DNA of 14,297 nucleotides from the NCBI GenBank assembly GCA_031289835.1, contig JAITOW010000050.1, positions 1 through 14,297 of the forward strand, written 5' to 3'. Made by a program: the position numbers and the translations under genes. Shown here in pieces: positions 1 to 8,048 of the stretch. The notes below the pieces were generated by a model. It worked only from the letters and a program-made list of their open reading frames with translations, ran no database searches and was not told the origin of the DNA. This stretch comes from Puniceicoccales bacterium (GTDB taxonomy: Bacteria; Verrucomicrobiota; Verrucomicrobiia; Opitutales; JAIRKQ01). Within the stretch, counting starts at the first letter, position 1. Each line of letters begins with the position of its first letter.

Positions 1-357
1 GCAACCGCTTCCTTCGTGTCACACGACGAATGGACCGACCCCGTGTTCTCGATTTCCGGCCTGATAATAAAGCTGGCTTTCATAGACAACAACATTGAAC
101 TGGTCGATGCCTGGGGAGCGATTTTGCAAGCCCACGCGGAGGGACGGATGCGCGAAGCGGAGGCCGCGGAAAAAATTATGTCCAATTTATCCGAACTCGG
201 GTACAAAGACGTCATCGATAGCATCGCAGGCAAGCTCAACGGCAAAAATATCGCTCTGGCACTAAAATTTCAGAATAATCTCTGCGATTCCTTCAGAAAA
301 CGGTACAATTTGGCCAAGTTAATCGCCGAAGGAAAGGCCGTTTTAAGCGATCAGTGA
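1..357 (+). CDS. Unrecognised protein, C-terminal part (5' truncated by window edge)
   Basis: The reading frame is open from the first base and ends at TGA 355-357. A GTG at 16 could be read as a start, but the frame is open upstream of it and no ribosome binding site is visible, so I treat it as the 3' end of a longer gene. The visible 118 residues look entirely alpha-helical and soluble, with a run of Ala/Glu-rich amphipathic helices (around AWGAILQAHAEGRMREAEAA) and no membrane segment, cysteine cluster or catalytic motif I know. The helix pattern could be a repeat-type (TPR-like) fold, but that is a guess. It lies 49 nt upstream of serS on the same strand and may be cotranscribed with it. 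I do not recognise the family and assign no function. Confidence 0.6.
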   Translation, partial: ATASFVSHDEWTDPVFSISGLIIKLAFIDNNIELVDAWGAILQAHAEGRMREAEAAEKIMSNLSELGYKDVIDSIAGKLNGKNIALALKFQNNLCDSFRKRYNLAKLIAEGKAVLSDQ

Positions 358-406
358 CATAAATTTGTTGCCAAATTGTGCGCGCTGTACAAGTTCCGAG
401 AGCATT

Positions 407-1678
407 ATGTTGGATTTGAAGTTTTTGCGCGAAAATGTTGATTTCATCAAAGCTGGCGTTGCCAAAAAGAAGTTTAAGGTTGACATCGACGCTTTTTTGA
501 GCGTGGATGCGAGGCGCAGGCAGGCCATCTCAGAATACGAACAATTGCGTTCCGAACAGAAGCAGGCAAGTGGTAAGGTCGCGCGAATGGATAAGTCCTC
601 CGCTGAGTTTGCGGCAAACATAACGGCATTGAAACAACTTTCCGCGCAGGTTAAGGAACTCGAACTCAAGGTGAGCGAGTTGGATTTCGCTTGGAATGAA
701 GCCTACTTGACAATTCCAAACATCCCCCACGAATCCGTGCCAATCGGCAAAAGCGACAGGGATAACGTGGAATTGCTCGTCAATGGCAACATGGACTCGA
801 TTTCGCAGTACGCGATTCCCCACTATGACATTCCCTGGTTTAGCAGTGCCGTAGATTTTCCACGCGGAGTGAAGGTTTCCGGGGCCGGGTTCCCATTCTA
901 CATCGGGACGATGTCCCGCTTGGTCAGGGCGCTGGTTTCGTTTTTTTTGAACGAAGCCCGAAGCAACGGGTACACGGAATTTTCGACACCGATATTGGTG
1001 AATGCGGCAAGTGCAACCGCCACGGGGCAGCTCCCCGACAAGGAATCGCAGATGTACCACGATGCACAGGATGATTTGTACTGCATTCCCACGGCAGAAG
1101 TTCCCGTAACAAATTTTTTCCGTGGCGAAATCCTGAATGAGGACGATTTGCCTATCTGTAGATGTGCACATACGCCCTGTTTTAGGCGGGAAGCGGGCAG
1201 CTGGGGGAAGGACGTTCGCGGGCTGAACCGTTTGCATCAATTTGACAAGGTGGAGCTTGTGAAGTGGTGCCACCCTGGGCACTCCTTCGATGAATTGGAA
1301 AAGCTGCGTGCCGATGCCGAGGGAATATTGCGCAAACTCGAGCTGCCCTACCGGGTGCTGCTAATATGCACGGGTGATATTGGCTTTGCCCATTCCAAGC
1401 AATACGACTTGGAAGTCTGGGCAGGTGGGCAAAAACGCTGGCTTGAAGTGTCAAGTTGCAGCAATTTTACGGATTTTCAAGCCCGCCGAGGGGATATAAA
1501 ATTTAGGAAAAAATCCGATGGCAAGGCGCAGCATGTTCACACGCTAAATGGTTCCGGACTGGCTGTTCCGCGCGTTTTGGCGGCAATTTTAGAAAACAAT
1601 TTGCAGAAGGACGGGAAAATCAAAGTTCCCAAAGTTCTCGTACCCTATATGGATGGCGCCGAGTATCTAGAATTTTAG
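407..1678 (+). CDS. serS: Seryl-tRNA synthetase (SerRS)
   Basis: Cytoplasmic class II aminoacyl-tRNA synthetase (EC 6.1.1.11) that charges tRNA-Ser, and tRNA-Sec where present, with serine. The N-terminus begins MLDLKFLRENVDFIK, as is usual in the family, and is followed by the long charged coiled-coil arm (about residues 30-105) that contacts the tRNA variable arm. The catalytic core shows the serine-binding loop IPTAEVPVTN, motif 2 (FRREAGSWGKDVRGLNRLHQF) and motif 3 (HTLNGSGLAVPR), plus the signature EVSSCSNFTDFQARR. Length from this start is 423 aa, normal for SerRS. The frame is open back to a TTG at 365, but homology to the family begins at ATG 407, so I chose that. No strong Shine-Dalgarno is visible. 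The stop is TAG, which shows UAG is a working stop in this genome. It converges on glyS with 83 nt between the stops and no clear terminator there. Confidence 0.97.
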   Translation: MLDLKFLRENVDFIKAGVAKKKFKVDIDAFLSVDARRRQAISEYEQLRSEQKQASGKVARMDKSSAEFAANITALKQLSAQVKELELKVSELDFAWNEAYLTIPNIPHESVPIGKSDRDNVELLVNGNMDSISQYAIPHYDIPWFSSAVDFPRGVKVSGAGFPFYIGTMSRLVRALVSFFLNEARSNGYTEFSTPILVNAASATATGQLPDKESQMYHDAQDDLYCIPTAEVPVTNFFRGEILNEDDLPICRCAHTPCFRREAGSWGKDVRGLNRLHQFDKVELVKWCHPGHSFDELEKLRADAEGILRKLELPYRVLLICTGDIGFAHSKQYDLEVWAGGQKRWLEVSSCSNFTDFQARRGDIKFRKKSDGKAQHVHTLNGSGLAVPRVLAAILENNLQKDGKIKVPKVLVPYMDGAEYLEF

Positions 1679-1761
1679 CAGATGTCGTAGATTATGCGAA
1701 ACGCAAAGTGAAAAAGAGAATGGTGGAACGTCTTGCACTTCTCCCAAAACTTTCCTCAATT

Positions 1762-3309
1762 TCAGCCCATCAATTCTGATACAAAATTTATTATTTCGTT
1801 TCCATGGAGGCGAATTTGTTCCGCCGTATCGCGGTATCGAATTGTGAACGTATCGTTGGCAAGGGAGTCAAAATCTACGGTCAAACAAAACGGCGTTCCG
1901 ATCTCATCCATTCGGCGGTAACGTCTTCCAATTGCACCATTTTCGTCGTAATAGACATTCCAGTGATTTTGCAATTTGCCGTACATATCCCTAGCCTTGG
2001 CCACTATCTCTTCCTTATTTTTTACGATCGGCAAAACGGCCAGTTTTATTGGTGCTATCCTTGGTGCAAACCTCATAACCACACGTTTTTCACCGCCGAT
2101 CTCATCCTCGTCGTAGGCGGCGCATAGGATGGCCAGCAGCGTGCGATCCACTCCCACCGAAGGTTCGATGACGTGCGGAATATACTTTCTTTTGGTTACA
2201 TCGTCGAAGTATTCCATGGACTGTCCGCTAGCTTTTTGATGCCGTTCGAGATCGAAGCAGCCACGAGCGGCAATTCCCTCCAACTCCTGCACGCCGAAAG
2301 GATATTTAAACGTGATGTCCGTGCATGCCCTCGCGTAGTGTGCCAACTTCTCTTTTTTGTGGACGTCCAGTCCTAACATGTCATCCGGCAATCCGATGCT
2401 TCTATGCCAGTTGAGGCGCTCGTTTATCCAATATTCATGCCAATGTTGCCAGGATTCTTCCCCGTCATCTGTGAAAAATTCCAGCTCCATCTGTTCAAAT
2501 TCGCGCGAACGAAAAATAAAATTTCTTGGGGTAATTTCATTCCTGAATGATCGGCCGATCTGCGCAATCCCAAAGGGGATTTTAACCCGCGTGCTGTCGA
2601 GGATATTTTTAAAATTAATAAATATTCCCTGGGCAGTTTCCGGGCGCAAATACGCCGCCGCCGTGGAATCATTCAACGCACCGACGGACGTTTTGAACAT
2701 CAGATTGAAGTCGCGCGGCGGTGTCAGGGATCCGGGCTTATCGGTGGCTGGAGAGGGAATCGAGGCGTACTCGTCCTCGGTAGCTTCCGTCTACGGTTTA
2801 ATGGTTATGGTATCCAAGCTTCCGGTCACGGCCAGTTTTCGCTTAAGGTGATTTGCCTTATCTTCGGCAATTTGTTGCATGTCCGGCGATTCTAAAGCGG
2901 ATACGTATCCGATACATTTTCCATCAACGGACACTTTGGCAAAAAACAACTGATCGGCACGAAATCTCGTTTTTGATTCCTTGCAGTCTACCATTGGGTC
3001 TGAAAATCCAGATATGTGCCCCGAAGTCTTCCACACATCCGGATGAGAAATTATGGAGCAATCAAGGCCTACAATGTTTTCCCTGCGGCGCACCGTATCG
3101 TTCCACCAAGCTTCTTTGATATTCCTTTTTAGTTCGACGCCGAGTGGCCCATAGTCGAAGAAGCCGTTCAATCCACCGTAGATATCCGACGACTGAAATA
3201 TAAACCCGCGCCTCTTACACAGTGAGATTATTTTCTCCATAACGCTTTGCCTAGCATCTCCATTCATGGCGTCAATGCTTAACGCCGCCGTAAAACTTTT
3301 CAACAACAT
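1762..3309 (-). pseudogene. glyS: Glycyl-tRNA synthetase (single-chain alpha2 type), interrupted by an in-frame TAG
   Basis: Class II aminoacyl-tRNA synthetase of the eukaryote/Thermus-like homodimeric type (EC 6.1.1.14). The upstream part (3309-2794, 172 aa) has the start of the catalytic domain: CKRRGFIFQSSDIYGGLNGF, then motif 1 FFDYGPLGVELKRNIKEAWW. The downstream part resumes in the same frame at 2790 and contains FNLMFKT, RPETAQGIFINFKNIL, motif 2 (GRSFRNEITPRNFIFRSREF), motif 3 (EPSVGVDRTLLAIL) and the C-terminal anticodon-binding domain ending at TGA 1764-1762. The two are separated only by TAG at 2793-2791, with no frameshift. There is no ATG/GTG/TTG between the TAG and ATG 2700, which lies inside the conserved FNLMFKT strand, so independent restart of the second half looks unlikely. 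Start choice is uncertain: ATG at 3309, 3267 or 3240, none with a good ribosome binding site; the family normally begins near MEKIISLCKRRGF (3240). Either a real pseudogene or strain variant, a readthrough gene, or a sequence error. Confidence 0.9.
2791..2793 (-). other. In-frame amber (TAG) codon inside glyS
   Basis: On the minus strand the frame reads AAA CCG TAG ACG GAA. The distances 3309-2793 (516) and 3309-2700 (609) are both multiples of three, so both open parts share one frame. The TAG sits in a poorly conserved Ser/Pro/Glu-rich linker. A single C-to-T change from CAG (Gln) would explain it. Confidence 0.93.
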
Positions 3310-3856
3310 ATCGTTGGAGCAATATTAAATCTTTTAATTGGGGATACTTCCCAACTTCCCCACTCATAGCGGAAAGTGCATTTTCCATTGTAGCACATAT
3401 GTGGCCATTAAACCTTTTAAATTGGTCCTCCGTGATTCGCCTAATAATGCGGTTTTTGAACTTTCATTGAGATAAATATGCGAATGGCAACTACAAGGAA
3501 ATCTAACAAGCCATGGGAATAAGACAAATAAATTGTCATTGGAGAGCATCCATGGAAGCAGCATTTGGTCTTGCATCAAAGCAATAAATACCGTCGGTGG
3601 CGTATCTCAGCGGGGGAGAGAAAAGAGGGCCGCGGGTAGATTGTGTAGCTCGCCACAAAGGAGAAATTTATAAAAATATATGGCGTAATCTTGTGATCAG
3701 CGTTCACATCGAAAATTTTTAAGAGAATGCATTTTCAGGCACCATTTGGACATTGAATCGATTTTTAGGCAAAAATTAGGCAAAATTTTTTTTGCTATGC
3801 TTTAATTTCATCCCTTTAAATTGCCCACAAACCTCGTGGTTTTGCGGCTTATAACC
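3310..3856. other. Intergenic region between glyS start and tRNA-Val, no gene recognised
   Basis: About 550 bases, AT-rich in its distal half. A 71-codon open frame on the minus strand (3579-3364) has no ribosome binding site and no recognisable composition, so I do not call it. A purine-rich, G-rich stretch near 3610-3650 stands out against the AT-rich surroundings, but I could not match it to RNase P RNA, SRP RNA, tmRNA or 6S RNA. Near 3780-3796 there is an inverted repeat (GCAAAA/TTTTGC) downstream of tRNA-Val on the minus strand, which could contribute to termination. Confidence 0.4.
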
Positions 3857-3933
3857 TGGTGGGCGGCACAGGACTCGAACCTGTGACCTACTGCGTGTAA
3901 AGCAGTTGCTCTAACCTACTGAGCTAGCCGCCC
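3857..3933 (-). tRNA. tRNA-Val (anticodon UAC)
   Basis: Read on the minus strand: acceptor stem GGGCGGC pairs with GCCGCCC, the D arm is GCTC/GAGC, the anticodon stem ACTGC/GCAGT encloses the 7-nt loop TTTACAC with anticodon TAC, and the T arm is ACAGG-TTCGAGT-CCTGT. Discriminator base A is followed by an encoded CCA (3859-3857). All four stems pair, so I expect it to be functional. It reads GUA and other GUN valine codons. Confidence 0.96.
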
Positions 3934-4352
3934 AATGAGACAGAGCGAAAGTGTCAAAGAATGAAATGAATGTTTGCAACATTTTTTGGTGAAATTTGGA
4001 AAATTTAAACGGTAAAGGTTTTACATAAATCCACTCCGTGAGGCCTTACGCCTGGCATTTGGAAATTTTAAAATTTTTGCCAAAATAGCATTGGCCCCTG
4101 CTTTCAGACGGGATGAAAAGTCCCAGGGATTCAAGCGTAAAACTTAGGATAAGCGGCAATACTGCAACGAGATACACCGTCTTTTTAAGCGCTAATGTTT
4201 TCGCTTCATTTTGAGTCCCGCATAGTTTATCAGCCAAGGCTTGACTTTTAGCTTGTGCAATTTATAATCTGCCCCTGAATCAAAATTCTCTAATATTGAA
4301 TTTCATTTCCCTCGACTGTTTGCAAGGCCTGTGGTTAAGCGGAATTTAACCC
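3934..4352. other. Spacer between tRNA-Val and tRNA-Gln, no convincing gene
   Basis: About 420 AT-rich bases. A 63-codon minus-strand frame (4237-4046) would start with TTG and encode one hydrophobic stretch, but it has no Shine-Dalgarno and no recognisable similarity, so it is probably chance. No other structure seen except the short inverted repeat next to tRNA-Gln. Confidence 0.4.
4333..4351. repeat. Perfect inverted repeat directly 3' of tRNA-Gln
   Basis: GGTTAA (4333-4338) and TTAACC (4346-4351) are separated by 7 nt, immediately after the encoded CCA of tRNA-Gln. No U-tract follows on the minus strand, so it does not look like a standard intrinsic terminator; it may be a trailer hairpin involved in 3' processing, or chance. 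Confidence 0.4.
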
Positions 4353-4426
4353 TGGCTGCCTGACCAGGATTTGAACCTAGACAAACTGAACCAAAATCAG
4401 TTGTGCTACCATTACACCATCAGGCA
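4353..4426 (-). tRNA. tRNA-Gln (anticodon UUG)
   Basis: Minus strand: acceptor TGCCTGA pairs with TCAGGCA, the anticodon stem ACTGA/TCAGT encloses the loop TTTTGGT with anticodon TTG, and the T arm has TTCAAAT. Discriminator base is G, as common in bacterial tRNA-Gln, followed by encoded CCA (4355-4353). It reads CAA, and CAG by wobble. It matters here because Gln tRNAs are classical near-cognate readers of UAG, and glyS about 1 kb away has an in-frame TAG that may derive from CAG. Confidence 0.95.
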
Positions 4427-4443
4427 TTATTAAATGGGAAGCA

Positions 4444-4471
4444 TTTGTAGATTGTTTTGTTTTGAAGTCAA
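4444..4471 (-). promoter_or_regulatory. Sigma70-type promoter for tRNA-Gln
   Basis: On the minus strand TTGACT (4471-4466) and TACAAA (4449-4444) are separated by 16 nt. The -10 box ends 17 nt before the tRNA 5' end. The 16-nt spacing equals that of the two promoters in the distal cassettes. Confidence 0.5.
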
Positions 4472-4548
4472 ACTTTCTTTTGCCAAAAAAATTCTCCGTT
4501 CGTACGATTTTTGTTGAAATTTTGCCTAACCTTATGAAGGGTATTTTT

Positions 4549-5973
4549 ATGTTCTTCAATGGTGATCCAAAAAAATTACTTCACAACGTAAAAATGTTGT
4601 CGGCAAAATTTTTCACAAAATCTAAGGTTTTTTCGCACCTTCAGGGAAATTGTGATTGCCTCGGACCGGTTTGCATTGCCTGTTCCGGTGGCAGCGACTC
4701 CGTGTTCCTAACGCTGGTTTTTTGCGCATATTTTGAAAAATTTGAATGCCTTGCGAAGAACGCATCGATACTCCACCTAAACCATAATCTTCGCGGAGAA
4801 GAGTCACTCCAGGATGCTAAATTTGTCGAAAAATTTGCAAAATTTCTAGGGCTAAATTTTATATCGGGGACGCTCAACAAATGCTCGGATAAATCTTCCG
4901 AAGCCGAATTGCGTAGCGTACGCTATGGTTTTTTCTCAAAACAGATGCGGGCGATTGGCTCGAATACCTTATTGCTCGGACATCAGCAAAATGACGTAGC
5001 CGAAACTTTAATAATGCGCCTAACACGGGCAAGCGGGCTTGATGGGCTGTCAGCTCCGCGTGAAATACAGCTCGTTGATGGTATGGTTAGGCTTCGACCA
5101 TTGTTGGGCATTAAAAAAAATGAAATAGAAGCTATTTTGAGGCAATGTGGCACCGAATGGAGGGTGGATTCCAGCAATGCGTCCTGCAACTACTTCAGGA
5201 ATATTGTTCGGAATGTCGCCCTAAAGGAGCTTCAAAAGGCCGTCCCGCAGTACGATGTTATTGCGAATATAGCGGCAAGCCATGTGGAAATCGTTGAGGC
5301 AAATGGAACTATCCAGGAAATTGCCGATTCAACGATTGAGTCGATGGTGAATTGCGGAAGTTTTCATGACTTAGAAATTACAGAAGTTGTGGGTCCGACA
5401 ATAAAAAGATTTATTTTGCATAGGTGGTTATTACACAGGCATATCGAACTTAAAAAAAGTGAATTTGAAAAATTGTTGTCCGCTGTCGTTGATCACCGAG
5501 ATATTCAAGTGAACGCATTGCATGGTGAAAAATTGATCTCGCTGGAGGGAAAGTTGATGGCGGCCACAGACCTTGAAATTAAAGAAAAAATTAGGGCCAG
5601 TTTCAAATTCGAAAACTGGATGAAAGGGTTGCTCACCTTGCCAGATGGCAAAACCCTGTCGCGGGAATTTCGCAAAATTGAAGGTAATGACGTGCTCCTA
5701 AGCTGCGATTTCCACAAGCAGGCATACGTTGAACTGCAAGGGAATGAGTCACTGAGTGTTATGGATTTTAATCCAAATCTCAGCTACGTTAGATTTGGCC
5801 ACAAATCTCCACGAAGGTTGCGTGAAATTTTGGGCCGTGAAACAAAAAATTGCTTTGGCAAACCGATGGTACTGCGCGGTGACACGGTCTGTTGGGTACC
5901 GGGGTTACCAGTGTCGGATTTATTTAAAATAAAAGAAAATGTGGATCAAGCTCTATTGTTGACTTATTCATAA
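4549..5973 (+). CDS. tilS: tRNA(Ile)-lysidine synthetase
   Basis: Cytoplasmic N-type ATP pyrophosphatase (EC 6.3.4.19) that attaches lysine to C34 of tRNA-Ile(CAU), so that it reads AUA and is charged with Ile; normally essential. From this start, the PP-loop SGGSDS is at residues 46-51, HLNHNLRG at about 76-83 and GHQQNDVAET at about 144-153, followed by the LTRASGLDGLSAP segment typical of TilS. The C-terminal part (from about residue 400, FGHKSPRRLREIL to the end) matches the TilS C-terminal domain. Length is 474 aa, in the normal range. The frame stays open upstream to a TTG at 4462 and an ATG at 4534. I chose ATG 4549 because AAGGG (4537-4541) lies 7 nt before it. It heads the block tilS-ftsH-clpX-hldE with 38 nt to ftsH, and diverges from tRNA-Gln. 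Confidence 0.95.
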   Translation: MFFNGDPKKLLHNVKMLSAKFFTKSKVFSHLQGNCDCLGPVCIACSGGSDSVFLTLVFCAYFEKFECLAKNASILHLNHNLRGEESLQDAKFVEKFAKFLGLNFISGTLNKCSDKSSEAELRSVRYGFFSKQMRAIGSNTLLLGHQQNDVAETLIMRLTRASGLDGLSAPREIQLVDGMVRLRPLLGIKKNEIEAILRQCGTEWRVDSSNASCNYFRNIVRNVALKELQKAVPQYDVIANIAASHVEIVEANGTIQEIADSTIESMVNCGSFHDLEITEVVGPTIKRFILHRWLLHRHIELKKSEFEKLLSAVVDHRDIQVNALHGEKLISLEGKLMAATDLEIKEKIRASFKFENWMKGLLTLPDGKTLSREFRKIEGNDVLLSCDFHKQAYVELQGNESLSVMDFNPNLSYVRFGHKSPRRLREILGRETKNCFGKPMVLRGDTVCWVPGLPVSDLFKIKENVDQALLLTYS

Positions 5974-6011
5974 GCGGCATTACTAAGGTCTTAGAAATTG
6001 TCGTTTTTATC

Positions 6012-8048
6012 ATGACACGAAAGAAAAATAATATGAAATTTGCCTTGCAAATGCGTGTCCTTGCGGTGTGGTTGGTTTTGATTTTTGCTATATTTTCACT
6101 ATGGAACATGTATAATCCCGAGGTGGCCTCGCGCATTAGAGCCACGTGGTCGATATCGAAGGTATTAGAGGCATCGGAGCGAAACGCCGTTATTTCGGGG
6201 ATTGTGCAGTCAGTTCCAGCAAATGGCCTAGAGTGGTACAAGTTATACGGCGAAGCGAAGCTCGATAAGCCCGTGAAGTTACCCGACGGAAAAACCAGGG
6301 ACACTGTTTACTTTGAAGCATCGGGCAGGCTGACGGGCGATCGCTACAATCAATTGCTAAATTCTTCGGCAATTTGGAAAGAAAAGCCATCGTCAACGCT
6401 GTGGACGGAAATTTTAGTCAGCGTATTGCCGTTTTTAATAATATTTGCGGTAATATATTTTTTCATTGGTCGGCAGCTGCGCGGTGCGGGAAAAACGGCG
6501 ATGAGTTTCGGGAAAAGTCGCGCAAAATTACTTACCCAGGATAAAAAAAAGGTGACATTTGCCGATGTTGCCGGCTGTGACGAAGCCAAGGAAGAAGTTT
6601 CAGAAATCGTTGATTTTTTGAAGAATCCGGAGAAGTTCAGTGAAATTGGCGGGCGCATTCCGAAGGGTTGCCTGATGTTCGGCCCTCCCGGGACGGGTAA
6701 AACTCTGCTAGCAAAAGCCGTTGCAGGGGAAGCCGATGTGCCATTTTTCAGCATAAGTGGTTCCGATTTCGTTGAAATGTTCGTTGGTGTGGGAGCATCC
6801 CGTGTGCGCGATTTGTTTGAACAGGGACGCAAAAATGCACCGTGCATATTGTTTATAGATGAAATCGATGCCGTTGGACGCCAGCGCGGTGCAGGGCTTG
6901 GGGGTGGCAATGATGAGCGGGAACAAACTTTAAACTCGCTGCTCGTGGAAATGGACGGTTTTGATGGCCGCGAAGGGGTCATAATAATAGCGGCAACGAA
7001 TCGTCCAGACGTGCTCGATTCCGCCCTTTTGAGGCCCGGTCGATTCGATCGCCAAATCGTGATTGATCTGCCGGATTTGCACGGCCGCGAAGAGATTTTG
7101 AAGGTTCATGCCAAAAAGATTAAATTGGACAGCGCGGTGGACATGGTCGACGTTGCGCGTAATACTTCCGGGTTTTCCGGTGCCGATTTGGAGAATCTTT
7201 TGAACGAATCCGCCCTGGCTGCCGCTCGTGCCAACAAGAAAACGGTTTCCCGCTTTGACATCGATGAGGCTCGCGATAAAATTTCCTACGGCCGCGAACG
7301 CAAGAAACTGATGGATGACAGTGATAAGAAAATAACCGCTTACCACGAAGCGGGGCATGCGATCGTTCAAGTCATTGTCGACGATGGGAAACTACCGGTC
7401 CACAAGGTGACGATTCTTCCCCGCGGCCAAAGCTTGGGCATGACGATGATGAAGCCAACGAAAGATATCTTGAATCGATCGAAGAAAAATTTAATGGCGG
7501 AGATTTGCTGCTCCATGGGCGGACGCGTCGCCGAAGAATTAGTTTTCGGAGAGATTACCACGGGAGCATCGTGCGACATAAAACAGGCCACCAAGACGGC
7601 ACGTAAAATGGTGTGTGACTGGGGAATGAGTCCGCTCGGCCCAGTTGCGTATGGCGAAAACCAGGATCATATTTTCCTTGGCCGAGAAATTTCGCGGTCC
7701 CAGAACTACAGCGAGCAAACTGCCCTCAAAATTGATTCCGAAATTCTGTCCATCGTCGACGTGGAATACAAACGTGCCCAAGCCATATTGACCGAGAGAA
7801 GAGCCCTGTTGGACAAACTGTCCGAAGCTTTGCTGCAGTACGAAACGATTGAGGGTGCGAACGTCTACGAACTCGTGGAACATGGAGATTTTGTGACACC
7901 GATTGAGATCCGCCGGGAACCTCCAAAAATCGATGAACCCGATGAAAAATCTAAGAAAAATAGGCGCAAAAAATCAAACGATGGGGGCGATGATAGCAGC
8001 GGTAAAGTCGCCATAAACCAAGGTGAGCCGAGCATAGTTGAGGGGTAA
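6012..8048 (+). CDS. ftsH: ATP-dependent zinc metalloprotease FtsH
   Basis: Hexameric inner-membrane AAA+ protease that extracts and degrades membrane and short-lived cytosolic proteins (in many Gram-negatives it tunes LPS synthesis through LpxC). Domains in order: TM helix 1 (about residues 14-33), periplasmic FtsH_ext domain (about 35-130), TM helix 2 (about 133-152), AAA+ module with Walker A GPPGTGKT (224-231), Walker B ILFIDEID (D283/E284) and the second region of homology RPGRFDRQI, then the M41 peptidase domain with zinc motif HEAGH (445-449). The aromatic pore-loop region FVEMFVG is present. Length 678 aa is somewhat longer than the usual 600-650 because of a charged Lys/Asp-rich tail after about residue 635. 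ATG 6012 has no clear Shine-Dalgarno; ATG 6033 is an alternative that would still keep TM1 intact. The stop TAA abuts the clpX ATG, suggesting translational coupling. Confidence 0.97.
   Translation: MTRKKNNMKFALQMRVLAVWLVLIFAIFSLWNMYNPEVASRIRATWSISKVLEASERNAVISGIVQSVPANGLEWYKLYGEAKLDKPVKLPDGKTRDTVYFEASGRLTGDRYNQLLNSSAIWKEKPSSTLWTEILVSVLPFLIIFAVIYFFIGRQLRGAGKTAMSFGKSRAKLLTQDKKKVTFADVAGCDEAKEEVSEIVDFLKNPEKFSEIGGRIPKGCLMFGPPGTGKTLLAKAVAGEADVPFFSISGSDFVEMFVGVGASRVRDLFEQGRKNAPCILFIDEIDAVGRQRGAGLGGGNDEREQTLNSLLVEMDGFDGREGVIIIAATNRPDVLDSALLRPGRFDRQIVIDLPDLHGREEILKVHAKKIKLDSAVDMVDVARNTSGFSGADLENLLNESALAAARANKKTVSRFDIDEARDKISYGRERKKLMDDSDKKITAYHEAGHAIVQVIVDDGKLPVHKVTILPRGQSLGMTMMKPTKDILNRSKKNLMAEICCSMGGRVAEELVFGEITTGASCDIKQATKTARKMVCDWGMSPLGPVAYGENQDHIFLGREISRSQNYSEQTALKIDSEILSIVDVEYKRAQAILTERRALLDKLSEALLQYETIEGANVYELVEHGDFVTPIEIRREPPKIDEPDEKSKKNRRKKSNDGGDDSSGKVAINQGEPSIVEG

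Noticed and set aside
530..1282. Long minus-strand frame of 250 codons opposite serS
   Set aside because: It lies entirely inside serS, whose motifs are unmistakable; the translation has no recognisable domain.
1679..1761. Terminator between convergent serS and glyS
   Set aside because: Only a 5-bp complementary pair with a long loop and no T-run is visible.
1676..2793. General reassignment of UAG to a sense codon in this genome
   Set aside because: serS and both small cassette genes end in TAG at natural ends of their proteins, so UAG works as a stop.
3364..3579. Minus-strand 71-codon frame upstream of glyS
   Set aside because: No ribosome binding site, odd Trp/Cys/His-rich composition and no family resemblance.
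3600..3700. G-rich patch considered as an RNA gene (RNase P, SRP RNA, tmRNA, 6S)
   Set aside because: None of the conserved cores of these RNAs could be found on either strand.
4046..4237. Minus-strand 63-codon frame with a hydrophobic segment
   Set aside because: It would start with TTG, has no ribosome binding site and no recognisable similarity; AT-rich spacer DNA gives such frames by chance.
3310..4548. CRISPR array, insertion sequence or attachment site near the tRNAs
   Set aside because: No direct repeats of useful length, no transposase or integrase, and no duplicated tRNA 3' end were seen.
6350..6982. Minus-strand frame of 210 codons opposite ftsH
   Set aside because: A shadow of the ftsH AAA+ domain, with Ser/Pro-rich low-information sequence.
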